The translations under genes and the position numbers were made by a program. From contig NZ_CP042171.1 of NCBI RefSeq assembly GCF_005938645.2, forward strand, positions 5,394,001 through 5,458,000: a stretch of 64,000 nt of DNA, in the 5' to 3' direction. This stretch comes from Pedobacter sp. KBS0701 (lineage in GTDB: Bacteria; Bacteroidota; Bacteroidia; Sphingobacteriales; Sphingobacteriaceae). Under the pieces are notes generated by a model. The model did not search any database, was not told the origin of the DNA, and saw only the letters and a list, made by a program, of their open reading frames with translations. The stretch's first letter is position 1. Every line of letters starts with the position of its first letter. Below are positions 53,542 to 62,252 of this stretch, piece after piece.

Positions 53542-53729
53542 AACCCAAAAAATTAACAATCAATGCAATGCCCTTAAACATTGCAAATGTTCTTACTTAA
53601 CCACATAGTAGCCAAATAAGATTTTAAAATTAAAATTTATTCTACAATTTTCCAAATTGTAAGCCTTAGAATTTTAATACCTTATGCATTTTTTGTAGTA
53701 TTACGGTATACAAAACTATTGCCTAAGCT

Positions 53730-56315
53730 ATGCCCAAACTTCGTTTAACAACGCAACGTGAATCTATTTTTAACAATGAGGTCATCTCAAAATTCGAACT
53801 GTTTAACAGTTTATTTCTCACCTTGCCTTTTTACAAAATTAAGGATACCGGAACACTGCTTCCCCTTTTCTTTAAAAGCTGTGAAGAAGGCATTGCAAAC
53901 GGAGAAAAACCTGCGCAGATTATTGAAGAATTTTTTGCCAAATATACCAGTTATACCGAGCGCAAAGATATTGTTGACCTTCTTTTCAGGTTTATCCAAT
54001 ATATCGAGCGTCAGGTAGTACTTTTTGATGCGGTTGAAGATGCTTCTTTTACTAAGTTAAATACCACTGATGAGCAAAGTACATTGGCCTTTATTTTAAA
54101 GAAGAATGCAGATAATAAACCTGTACTGGCCAAAATTGAAAAACTGATTGATGAGCTTTCGCTCCGTTTGGTTTTAACCGCACACCCAACCCAGTTTTAT
54201 CCGGGGAGTGTTTTGGCCATTATTACCGATTTAACCAAAGCGATTAGGGATAACGACATCACCTCAATGAACTCGCTTTTACAGCAATTGGGGAAAACGC
54301 CGTTTTTTAATAAAAAATCGCCAACACCTGTTGATGAGGCTTTAAACCTGGCCTGGTTCCTCGAAAACACTTTTTATTTTGCTGCCGCAAATATTCAGGA
54401 AGAAATAGACCAAAATCTGGACGAGTACAACCTTGAAACCAAGAAAATTTTAGAACTCGGTTTCTGGCCGGGGGGTGACAGGGATGGAAATCCGAATATC
54501 CATGCCGATACCACCTTGGAGGTTTCTAAAATGTTGCGGCAGATCCTTTTCCGCTGTTACTACCGTGATTTCAGGGTAATTAAACGTCGCATTACCTTCA
54601 GGGGAGTTGAAGAAAATATTGCAAAACTGCATGATGTGCTGTATAAAAATGCCTTCGATCAAACCTGCGAGCTTCATGATATTTCTGATGAATTAAGGGA
54701 TAACCTGAATAAAATTAAAGAAACCTTATTAGCAGAACACGAAGGTTTATTTGTTGACCTGGTTAACGACCTGATCCGTAAGATAGATTTATACGGTAAC
54801 TATTTTGCTTCGTTGGATATTCGTCAGGATAGCCGCGTGTTGAGAAGTGTGCATGCGTATTGCCGTGAAAATAAACCGATTTCTTCACTATATCCTGCCG
54901 ATTACGATAAATTATCAGAAGCTGAAAAACTAAACCTGATTTCGTTTAAAGAGGCAACCATTGTTTATGCAAGCGAGCCGGATGCCTTAATTGAAGATAC
55001 CATTGAGGTTATTAAAGAAATAAAGGGTATTCAAAAACGCAATGGCGAAAAAGCCTGTCACCGTTTTATTATCAGCAATTGCCAGCAAGCCAGTGATATT
55101 TTACAGTTGATTGAACTTTTCCTTTGGAACGGCTGGAGCAAAGAATCATTGACGATTGATTTTGTACCGCTTTTTGAAACGGTAAACGATTTAAAAGGCG
55201 CTGCTGCCATTATGGATACTTTGTATAGTAATCCTTTTTATAAAGCACATTTGGCCAGCCGCGGCAATAAACAGGATATTATGCTGGGTTATTCTGACAG
55301 TACCAAAGATGGCGGTTATTTAATGGCCAATTGGTCTATTTTTAACGGAAAGACCTCATTGTCTGCTATTTCTGCCAAACATAACATTCAACTGGCATTT
55401 TTCGATGGCCGTGGCGGACCTCCTGCACGTGGTGGTGGTAAGACACACCGTTTTTATGCCTCAATGGGTAAAGAAATTGCCAACAAAAACATGCAATTAA
55501 CCGTTCAGGGCCAAACCATCAGTTCGCAATACGGTTCGGTAGAAAGTGCTGAATTTAATATTGAGCAATTGATCAACGCGGGATTAACCTCCGGACTAAA
55601 GGAAAAACACAACATTCTTTTAGATCCTGAGAATAAAGCCCTGCTTGATGAAATGGCTGAAGAAAGTTATAAAGCTTTTGTGGATTTGCGTGAGCACCCA
55701 TTATTTGTAAGTTATTTAGAGAAATTATCTCCTTTAAAACTTTTATCCCAGGCCAATATCAGCAGTCGTCCGGTAAAAAGAAACGGAGGTGGCGAAATGA
55801 AACTCGAAGATTTAAGGGCCATTAGTTTTGTAACGGCCTGGAGTATGCTGAAACAAAACGTTCCAGGTTTTTATGGAATGGGAACAGCTTTGAGAAGTCA
55901 GGAAAAAGCTGGTAACTGGGATAAAGTAGTTAAAGTTTATCAGGATTCTGACTACCTTAAAACCATTGTAGATAACTGTATGATGAGCATGAGTAAATCA
56001 GACTTTGTAATTACGGCCCATTTAGCCAACGACAAAGAGTTTGGTGCCTTTTGGACTCAATTACATGAAGAGTTTAAATTAACCAAAGAGATGCTCTTAA
56101 AACTCTCAGGACAGCCAACTTTAATGGCTAATTATCCTGTGGATAAAAAATCGATCGCCACACGCGAAAAGATTATTTTGCCATTGGTGTTGATCCAGCA
56201 TTTTGCTTTAGAGAAACTGCAGCACGATCAGAACGAGAAAGATCAGCATGCTTTAGAAAAACTTGCGGTAAGAACAGTATTTGGTATCGTAAATGCCGGT
56301 AGGAATTTGGCTTAG
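53730..56315 (+). CDS. ppc: Phosphoenolpyruvate carboxylase
   Basis: An 861-residue enzyme that carboxylates PEP to oxaloacetate, refilling the TCA cycle. Catalytic blocks are LTAHPTQFYPGS (His about 151), GYSDSTKDGGYLMANW, and FFDGRGGPPARGGGKTHRFY (about 560-578) for PEP and bicarbonate binding. Near the C-terminus are SRPVKRNGGGEMKLEDLRAI and the final segment TVFGIVNAGRNLA. It is slightly shorter than the E. coli enzyme (883), as is common in Bacteroidota. I found no exact -7 box close to the ATG; TATACAAAACTATTG lies about 20 nt upstream. Confidence 0.96.
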   Translation: MPKLRLTTQRESIFNNEVISKFELFNSLFLTLPFYKIKDTGTLLPLFFKSCEEGIANGEKPAQIIEEFFAKYTSYTERKDIVDLLFRFIQYIERQVVLFDAVEDASFTKLNTTDEQSTLAFILKKNADNKPVLAKIEKLIDELSLRLVLTAHPTQFYPGSVLAIITDLTKAIRDNDITSMNSLLQQLGKTPFFNKKSPTPVDEALNLAWFLENTFYFAAANIQEEIDQNLDEYNLETKKILELGFWPGGDRDGNPNIHADTTLEVSKMLRQILFRCYYRDFRVIKRRITFRGVEENIAKLHDVLYKNAFDQTCELHDISDELRDNLNKIKETLLAEHEGLFVDLVNDLIRKIDLYGNYFASLDIRQDSRVLRSVHAYCRENKPISSLYPADYDKLSEAEKLNLISFKEATIVYASEPDALIEDTIEVIKEIKGIQKRNGEKACHRFIISNCQQASDILQLIELFLWNGWSKESLTIDFVPLFETVNDLKGAAAIMDTLYSNPFYKAHLASRGNKQDIMLGYSDSTKDGGYLMANWSIFNGKTSLSAISAKHNIQLAFFDGRGGPPARGGGKTHRFYASMGKEIANKNMQLTVQGQTISSQYGSVESAEFNIEQLINAGLTSGLKEKHNILLDPENKALLDEMAEESYKAFVDLREHPLFVSYLEKLSPLKLLSQANISSRPVKRNGGGEMKLEDLRAISFVTAWSMLKQNVPGFYGMGTALRSQEKAGNWDKVVKVYQDSDYLKTIVDNCMMSMSKSDFVITAHLANDKEFGAFWTQLHEEFKLTKEMLLKLSGQPTLMANYPVDKKSIATREKIILPLVLIQHFALEKLQHDQNEKDQHALEKLAVRTVFGIVNAGRNLA

Positions 56316-56349
56316 TTAAGCCAAACCTTACAGGTTTATAACATTTCCA

Positions 56350-56377
56350 AGGTCTGTGTCCTCACAGGTCTTTTTTT
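56350..56377 (+). terminator. Terminator of ppc
   Basis: A weak stem, CTGTG-TCCT-CACAG (56354-56367), with extra outer pairs and seven T at 56371-56377, 35 nt after the ppc stop. Confidence 0.65.
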
Positions 56378-56387
56378 ATTGCCTGCT

Positions 56388-56554
56388 GTCATTCTGAGGA
56401 ATAATTTATTATATAAAAATCAATATGATTGACAGATAAAATTAATTAGGTAATATCCTTCGAGAAATCGTCATTCCCAACTTAATTGGGAATCTTAAAA
56501 CGCTTGCATTAAGATTCCCGCATGCGCGAGATCCGATAGCTATCGGATGACGAC
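56388..56554. repeat. Composite repeat element of about 165 bp, copy 2
   Basis: It begins GTCATTCTGAGGAATAATTT and ends in a family B palindrome (CGTCATTCCCAACTTAATTG to ATGACG, 56469-56552). The whole layout equals 7952-8118. Near its right end CCGATAGCTATCGG (56533-56546), itself a palindrome, replaces the usual inner arm. No gene lies in the gap 56316-56859. Confidence 0.7.
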
Positions 56555-56742
56555 CGAACTAGTGGATTCTGTCATTGATAGGCACGAAGAATCTTTTGCA
56601 TAGTAGCAGGCATTGAAATTGACTGCTTATCATTGATCCTTTAGTTCTTCGGCTGCAGATTATTCATTTTGTGTTTAAGGTTTTAACGGCATTCATGCTT
56701 GCTTCGCAGGTCTTCACTGCGTTCAGAATGACAAAACTATAA

Positions 56743-56774
56743 AGATTGCTTCGTCGTTCCTCCTCGCAATGACG
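56743..56774. repeat. Short GTCATTGCGAGG-type repeat
   Basis: AGATTGCTTCGTCGTTCCTC then CTCGCAATGACGG on the plus strand. This is the inverse of a motif (GTCATTGCGAGGAG...GAAGCAATCT) seen widely in bacterial intergenic DNA. It sits next to a degenerate family C end (CTTCACTGCGTTCAGAATGA, 56712-56731). Confidence 0.6.
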
Positions 56775-56787
56775 GATACAATTAAAC

Positions 56788-56825
56788 AAAAATCCCTCGT
56801 AGATGTAAATCTGCGAGGGATTTTA
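56788..56825 (-). terminator. Terminator of the peroxiredoxin operon
   Basis: AAAATCCCTCG (56789-56799) pairs with CGAGGGATTTT (56814-56824), extended by T-G and AGAT/ATCT with a 4-nt loop. On the minus strand the tail is TTTTTGTTTAATTG. It lies about 35 nt after the last gene of the peroxiredoxin-thioredoxin operon. Confidence 0.85.
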
Positions 56826-56859
56826 TATTTTGAAAAAGCCAGATTAAGCTTTAAGACGA

Positions 56860-57108
56860 TTATCGATCAATCGAACCCATCACTTTTTGGCCGAAAGCAT
56901 TTAGCGCATCTTTTTCGGCGGCACCCTCACTTACCATCTGGTGTACTTCTAGCGCACCGCAAATGTTGGTAATCATTTCGCCAGCAACATCAACCTCATG
57001 CTCACTAACGCCTCTAAATTCGCAGAAAGCCTCTAAAACCGCTAAAGTGGTCTCCAGTTGTGCCGGAGTGGTGTTTTGAAATAACTGTCTTATAACTGGG
57101 ATCTTCAT
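56860..57108 (-). CDS. Small conserved protein of the peroxiredoxin operon
   Basis: An 82-residue soluble protein, mostly helical, with Cys in LEAFCEFRGVSE and ITNICGALEV. I believe it belongs to the family named DUF6952, which accompanies thioredoxin and peroxiredoxin genes in Bacteroidota, but I could not check this. Its ATG overlaps the thioredoxin stop by one base, so translation is coupled. Its two cysteines and context suggest a part in thiol redox traffic, which is inference. Confidence 0.7.
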   Translation of the reverse strand: MKIPVIRQLFQNTTPAQLETTLAVLEAFCEFRGVSEHEVDVAGEMITNICGALEVHQMVSEGAAEKDALNAFGQKVMGSIDR

Positions 57109-57416
57109 TACTTTATCTTATTAAATAGTTCAATTAAACCTTCTGCTTTGTTGGTCTGCACCTGATCTACCAAACTACCGCCTTCAAAAGCTGCAAAAGT
57201 TGGTAAATTATCAACATTAGCAAATTTGCGTGAGTTTGGAAGTTTTTCGGCATCAACAATCAGGAAAGCTACATCTTCATTTTCTGAAGCCAGTTTTTTA
57301 AACTTAGGTTTCATAATCCTGCAGTTTCCGCACCACGATGCAGCATACTGAACCATCACCTTTGAGTTATCGGCTAAATATTGTTGAAGATTATCTTCTG
57401 TTAATTCTAAAAACAT
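57108..57416 (-). CDS. Thioredoxin family protein
   Basis: A 102-residue cytoplasmic thioredoxin-fold protein with the active site SWCGNCRIMKPKF (Cys29, Cys32). The usual WCGPC is changed to WCGNC. The cis-Pro is in VDNLPTFAAFEGG. It lies 14 nt after the peroxiredoxin gene and is its likely electron donor. Confidence 0.93.
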   Translation of the reverse strand: MFLELTEDNLQQYLADNSKVMVQYAASWCGNCRIMKPKFKKLASENEDVAFLIVDAEKLPNSRKFANVDNLPTFAAFEGGSLVDQVQTNKAEGLIELFNKIK

Positions 57417-57430
57417 AACGTTTTGTTTAA

Positions 57431-58063
57431 TTAGTTAGCGGCTAAATATTCAGCTACGCCAGTTCTGTTTGCGTTCATTGCTTCTTTTCCTTCTTCCCAG
57501 TTTGCAGGACAAACTTCGCCATGTTTTTGAACGTGAGCGTAAGCATCAATTAAACGTAAATATTCTTTAACGTTCCTACCTAGTGGCATATCGTTAACGC
57601 TTTCGTGGAAAACCTTACCGGTTTCGTCGATTAGGTAAGTCGCTCTGAAAGTTACGTTAGAACCAGAGAACGATTCATTTCCTTCTTCATCGTAGTTAAC
57701 TTCCTGATCTAAAATATCTAAGATGCCAGATAATTGTCTGTGGGTATCCGCTAAAATTGGATAAGTAACACCTTCAATACCACCATTATCTTTTGGCGTA
57801 TTTAACCAGGCGAAGTGAACTTCGTTGGTATCGCAAGATGCACCGATTACAATTGTATTTCTTTTTTCAAACTCAGGTAATGCAGCCTGGAAAGCGTGTA
57901 ATTCTGTAGGGCAAACGAAAGTAAAATCTTTTGGATACCAGAATAATAATACTTTGCTATTTTTGTTTACAGCTTCTTCAAATACGTTGATTTTCAAGTC
58001 ATCACCCATGTCTGACATTGCATCAATACTAACACTCGGGAATTTTTTACCTACTATTGCCAT
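57431..58063 (-). CDS. Peroxiredoxin, typical 2-Cys (AhpC/Prx1 type)
   Basis: A 210-residue peroxidase that reduces H2O2 and organic peroxides. The peroxidatic Cys51 is in DFTFVCPTELHAF, and the resolving Cys near 185 is in KHGEVCPANWEEG. PilFin-like ADTHRQLSGILDI and the FRATYLIDETGKVFH strand are present. It is the first gene of a three-gene operon with thioredoxin and a small protein. The -7 box TAACTTTG (minus strand, 58091-58098) is the likely promoter. Confidence 0.95.
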   Translation of the reverse strand: MAIVGKKFPSVSIDAMSDMGDDLKINVFEEAVNKNSKVLLFWYPKDFTFVCPTELHAFQAALPEFEKRNTIVIGASCDTNEVHFAWLNTPKDNGGIEGVTYPILADTHRQLSGILDILDQEVNYDEEGNESFSGSNVTFRATYLIDETGKVFHESVNDMPLGRNVKEYLRLIDAYAHVQKHGEVCPANWEEGKEAMNANRTGVAEYLAAN

Positions 58064-58090
58064 AATTTTTTGTCTTTAATTTTGTTGGCA

Positions 58091-58098
58091 CAAAGTTA
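58091..58098 (-). promoter_or_regulatory. -7 promoter box of the peroxiredoxin operon
   Basis: TAACTTTG on the minus strand, an exact TAnnTTTG match 27 nt upstream of the ATG. I did not recognise an OxyR site. Confidence 0.55.
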
Positions 58099-58269
58099 AG
58101 GCTAAAAGCGGAGTCAATCAACCCCGATCTACTAATAGTTAATTGTATTTATTGATAACGATATAGACGAAAACTATATTGTTTATGTGAAGTATAGCGG
58201 AGGTCTATTTCAGTTCTTTGCTGTCATGCTGAGTCACGAAGCTATCTGCGTTTATTTATTAAAAGTGGC

Positions 58270-58377
58270 CGTCATCTCGACTGAAGCGTAGCGAAATGGA
58301 GAGATCTAAGGAGATAGATTTAGCTTCGCTGAGCACTACGTGGTTCTCGACTGCGTTACACTTCGCTCGAAATGACG
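58270..58377. repeat. Family A repeat, long form, copy 5
   Basis: 108-bp palindromic element from CGTCATCTCGACTGAAGCGT to GCTCGAAATGACG. Its interior GAGCACTACGTGGTTCTCGA is the inverse of part of the copy at 36743-36849. It fills most of the 328-bp gap upstream of the peroxiredoxin gene; the remaining bases show nothing further. Confidence 0.8.
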
Positions 58378-58391
58378 GCCGGAATGGAAGG

Positions 58392-60776
58392 TTACTTCTT
58401 CAACGTATTCTCATACAGTTTAAATATCCTTTTATACTCATCCGTCCAGCTGCTTGGCTCAATAAAACCATGGTCTTCTACCGGATAAACGGCAAGTTCC
58501 CAATTATTTTTGCCCAGCTCTATAAAACGCTGCGTAATGCGTACAATATCCTGAAAATGAACATTCACATCCACCATGCCGTGTGCCATTAACAGGTTCC
58601 CTTTTAATTTATCGGCAAAGTAAATCGGCGAACTCCTTTTATAGGCAATCGGGTCGTTATAAGGCTCGTTTAGAATATTCGAAGTATAGCCATGGTTATA
58701 ATGTGCCCAATCGGTAACCGAACGCAAAGCAGCGCCGCTGGTAAAAACATCCGACTCGTTGAACATGGCCATCAAGGTAATAAAACCACCATAAGAGCCG
58801 CCGTATAAACCTACATGCTGAGGGTTAACGCCATATTTCTCTACCAAAAACTTGACACCATCGGCCTGGTCGGTTAAATCTTTTCCACCCATGTGGCGAT
58901 AAATACCCGTACGGTGATCGCGGCCATAACCAGAACTCCCGGTATAATCGATATCGATTACTGTGTAACCATTGTCGGCCAGTAAATTATTGAACATAAA
59001 TTCGCGGAAGTAAGTGCTCCAGCCAAAGTGTACATTCTGTAAATAACCCGCACCATGCACAAAAACTACTGCAGGGTGGTTTGGATGTGGATTTTCTGCT
59101 TTATAAACCCTTGCATAAACATCCGCACCGTAGCGGTTTTTAAAAGTAACCATATCGGGTTGACGCCATTTATAAGAATTAAATTCGGCAGAAGTAGATT
59201 GTGTAACCTGTACAGCTTTAGCCCCGGCTTTATTTGGCTGGAGATATAGTTCTCCTGGTTTGTCCAGGTAAGAATAATTAATGGCAAGGTATTTCTCATC
59301 GGGGGATAAGGTAATGTCATTTAAACCCTTCATGGTGGTAATCTGAGTAAGTTCACCGCCATTTACCCCAACCTTAAAGAAATTGGTAATCCCGGGATGT
59401 TCCTTATTCGCTTTGATATAAAATGTACTCCTATATTTTGATAACTGTACCGATTGTACTTCCCATTTGCCTGTAGTAAGCTGTTTTTTATCCCCTGTTG
59501 CTACATTAACCACATAAAGGTGCGAATATCCGGTCGCTTCGCTTTGATAATAAAAGCGGTTATTATCGATCCACCCTGTGCTGCCCTGGTAAAAACCGCT
59601 AATGCCGGGACCGCCGATCCAGGCTTCATCGCGCTGGCGGTCGATCAAAGTAAATCTACCTGTTAAAGCATCTAGTTTTAAAATCCAGCGGTCTTTATTA
59701 TCGGAAGAAGTAGCCACAACAATTGCAGAACTTCCATTATCATTCCAGAGCGGACCAAAGAAGTTTACTGGGCGATCCGCATTTTTCTTTTTCAAGGTAT
59801 CCAGTTCTTTTGGATAATCTTTCAGGTAATCAGGCAGCTCTTTTATGCCCGTAATGGTCGAAGTCTGGATGGCATAAACCGTATCCCGTTGTGTATCATA
59901 AATAAAACCCTGGGAGGTATTTTCATTTTCGCCAACTTTTGTTCTACCCGGAATATCTTCGGTATAACCTGAGGAAGTAACATAGTTGGGAACAATGGTG
60001 TTGTGGTTGTTCTGTGCCGGCGTAGTTAATTTATAAGTAATAAAATGTCCGTCAGGGCTAATGATTACGCCATTTAAGAACTTGTCTTCAGTGTATAGTT
60101 CTTTTAAAGGTTTTGTGTCTGCTGAGCTATTCCCAAGGCGGCCTCTTCCACCGCGGGAACCGTTTTTGGCTTCCGCATTTCGTTTTTTAATAATATCGAA
60201 GAGTTCGGTTTGTTGTGCTTTTAACCATTTATCCTGTTCGGTAGCCGGTTTGCTTTCTGCTCTTCCTGGTTTTTTACCTTTAACAAAATTGGTAAGCTGT
60301 CTGGTTTCTGCTGATTTTAAATCAATCCCGAAAAGATTATCGCCCAATTGGTAAACAACGTTTCCATTAGTTAAAAAAACCGGACTGCTTTCCCTCTCCT
60401 GCGTGCTGGTTAAGCGCGTTTCCTTATTCGTTTTGAAGTTCTGTAAATAAATATCACTGCTTTTTTCTACCAAACCAAGGGAGCGGTCGGCATTGTAGGT
60501 GTAATTTAAACTCAATAGTTTTTCATCTTCCTTTTCCGCTGCTTTAAGAGGTTTAGAAGAAGTTGCCGAAACTTTGAATAATTCTTCTTTGACTTTATTT
60601 TCAGGGTTCCAGTTAAAATACAGTGTTTTGCTATCTGCCGTCCAGCGGAAATTAGTTGGCGAAATACCCATCCATTTTGGATCGCGCATAATTTTTTCGA
60701 CAGTTAAAGGAGCCAGTTGTTGCGCAAAAGCATATTCGCCTGTGCAAAGCAAAAGGAAAAGTAAATATTTCTTCAT
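58392..60776 (-). CDS. Secreted S9 family prolyl oligopeptidase/DPP IV-like
   Basis: A 794-residue exported serine peptidase. The signal peptide is MKKYLLFLLLCTGEYAFAQQ. A beta-propeller fills about residues 40-510. The alpha/beta-hydrolase domain has the nucleophile elbow GLYGGSYGGFITLMA (Ser about 645), the Asp in HGMVDVNVHFQD, and the His in VEDHGFIEPSSW. The frame is open to 60806, but the signal peptide defines the start at 60776. It probably takes dipeptides from exported peptides. It is not part of an operon. Confidence 0.93.
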   Translation of the reverse strand: MKKYLLFLLLCTGEYAFAQQLAPLTVEKIMRDPKWMGISPTNFRWTADSKTLYFNWNPENKVKEELFKVSATSSKPLKAAEKEDEKLLSLNYTYNADRSLGLVEKSSDIYLQNFKTNKETRLTSTQERESSPVFLTNGNVVYQLGDNLFGIDLKSAETRQLTNFVKGKKPGRAESKPATEQDKWLKAQQTELFDIIKKRNAEAKNGSRGGRGRLGNSSADTKPLKELYTEDKFLNGVIISPDGHFITYKLTTPAQNNHNTIVPNYVTSSGYTEDIPGRTKVGENENTSQGFIYDTQRDTVYAIQTSTITGIKELPDYLKDYPKELDTLKKKNADRPVNFFGPLWNDNGSSAIVVATSSDNKDRWILKLDALTGRFTLIDRQRDEAWIGGPGISGFYQGSTGWIDNNRFYYQSEATGYSHLYVVNVATGDKKQLTTGKWEVQSVQLSKYRSTFYIKANKEHPGITNFFKVGVNGGELTQITTMKGLNDITLSPDEKYLAINYSYLDKPGELYLQPNKAGAKAVQVTQSTSAEFNSYKWRQPDMVTFKNRYGADVYARVYKAENPHPNHPAVVFVHGAGYLQNVHFGWSTYFREFMFNNLLADNGYTVIDIDYTGSSGYGRDHRTGIYRHMGGKDLTDQADGVKFLVEKYGVNPQHVGLYGGSYGGFITLMAMFNESDVFTSGAALRSVTDWAHYNHGYTSNILNEPYNDPIAYKRSSPIYFADKLKGNLLMAHGMVDVNVHFQDIVRITQRFIELGKNNWELAVYPVEDHGFIEPSSWTDEYKRIFKLYENTLKK

Positions 60777-60934
60777 GAATTTTAGGTTTGGATGCAATTT
60801 AGGCAAAGCACAAACTAATTTTAGAAGGAAATGGAAATGTTACAACCTTTGCCTAATGAATTAACCACAGATAAAAGGATGAACACAGATATTTTTTTGC
60901 AATTATGTTTATGTGTGCAAATCTGTGGCAAAAA

Positions 60935-62119
60935 TTAGCGGATTACCCTTCCGGTTTTATCTACATTCACATCATCGAAAGGCTTTAAATATTCGTTTAT
61001 GATGACTGCAAATTCGCGCCTGGTCAATACTTTTTTAAGATCGTAATTGCCGCTAAACCTATAGTTTTTGTTCCATTTTTTCTGCAGTTCTTCTTTAGTG
61101 GCTTCAATTGATTTATTGCCCACATAACAAACCATAGAAATCGTATTTTCCAGATTAATGGGAATATTCTGATGATCATCGAACCAGATCTGCGCTTTGT
61201 AATAATACGCTTTGATCGGTTCTTTAATTTCTCTATAAGTAACTTCTTTTTCGGGATTGAAATACGCTTTTCCCTGTGTAATTTCCGCTTTGATAATCCC
61301 CGTGATACCCACTTTTTGAATGGCTAACCAGTTCGAATCCGTCATTTTAACATCTTCAAAGGGCATTAATGCATGTTTACAGGCCAATAACTCGCCCTGG
61401 ATCCTTTTTAAATTTGACAAACTGGTTTTGGTGTCAAAAAATGCGGCATAAGCTGCGGTTGCCCCAGCTGCTTGTCCAATTTCAAGTTGTTCTTTAGAGA
61501 TATAAAGCAAATTTTCCTGATCCGGGATCAATAGGCTGTACAGGGATAAAAAGCTAGCTCCTGAAGAAATCCTGGATACCGTTGTCCGGTAAGTATTTTC
61601 GTTATAGTTTAATGGACTTGAAGACGCAGGATTTAAGGTGGATATTTTTAGTTCCGAAAGCAATTTTTCAGGGTTATCGGCCAGCACAAGAATTTTAGCC
61701 TTAATGCTTTTATCTTTGGTCAATTTCGCCTCCCAACCACTACCAGAACGTTTAATCTCTGTGTAAGGAGTGTTGTTGATGACGTTTAAAAGTAAGGTAC
61801 TATCTATCACAATTACTTTCGCCCGGCTTTTTTTGTCCGGCTTAGGTTTTGGGTTTTCTAAGCTTTTTGCATTTTCCGTTTCCCGTTTTAAAAAACTTTG
61901 GTAAAAAGTCAGTAGGCCCCGTTTAGTTTCAGCAATTTTATTTAAATCCAACTGTTCTTTTTGGGTAAGCAGGATGGTTTTTACGCCAGATTTAAAAGAC
62001 TGAAAAGATGCGGCATAAGCAGCATCGCCGTTTCCGATAACCAGTACATCTGTTTTTATGATTTGGGCATGGATAACCAGTGGAATTATGAATGCGAAAA
62101 CAAAAAACAATCTTTTCAT
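60935..62119 (-). CDS. Exported FAD-dependent oxidoreductase-like protein
   Basis: A 394-residue protein with a Sec signal peptide (MKRLFFVFAFIIPLVIHAQ) followed by a dinucleotide-binding-like N-terminus (TDVLVIGNGDAAYAASFQS). The second Gly of the usual GxGxxG is changed (GNGDAA), so FAD binding is uncertain. The middle (ASFLSLYSLLIPDQENLLYI and GQAAGATAAYAAFF) matches the FAD_oxidored family, often mislabelled xanthan lyase in Bacteroidota. The C-terminus is helical. Function unknown. Confidence 0.7.
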   Translation of the reverse strand: MKRLFFVFAFIIPLVIHAQIIKTDVLVIGNGDAAYAASFQSFKSGVKTILLTQKEQLDLNKIAETKRGLLTFYQSFLKRETENAKSLENPKPKPDKKSRAKVIVIDSTLLLNVINNTPYTEIKRSGSGWEAKLTKDKSIKAKILVLADNPEKLLSELKISTLNPASSSPLNYNENTYRTTVSRISSGASFLSLYSLLIPDQENLLYISKEQLEIGQAAGATAAYAAFFDTKTSLSNLKRIQGELLACKHALMPFEDVKMTDSNWLAIQKVGITGIIKAEITQGKAYFNPEKEVTYREIKEPIKAYYYKAQIWFDDHQNIPINLENTISMVCYVGNKSIEATKEELQKKWNKNYRFSGNYDLKKVLTRREFAVIINEYLKPFDDVNVDKTGRVIR

Positions 62120-62252
62120 CTTTTATTATTAAAATTTGCTGCAATATGCTTTAAATGAATGAATTTTTAATGAAAAGGCCGCATTTTAACTAAATTTAAC
62201 TTTTATTTTCAGGGGAATCGATTAGCGTAATGGCAGGTAATAATAAGTGATT

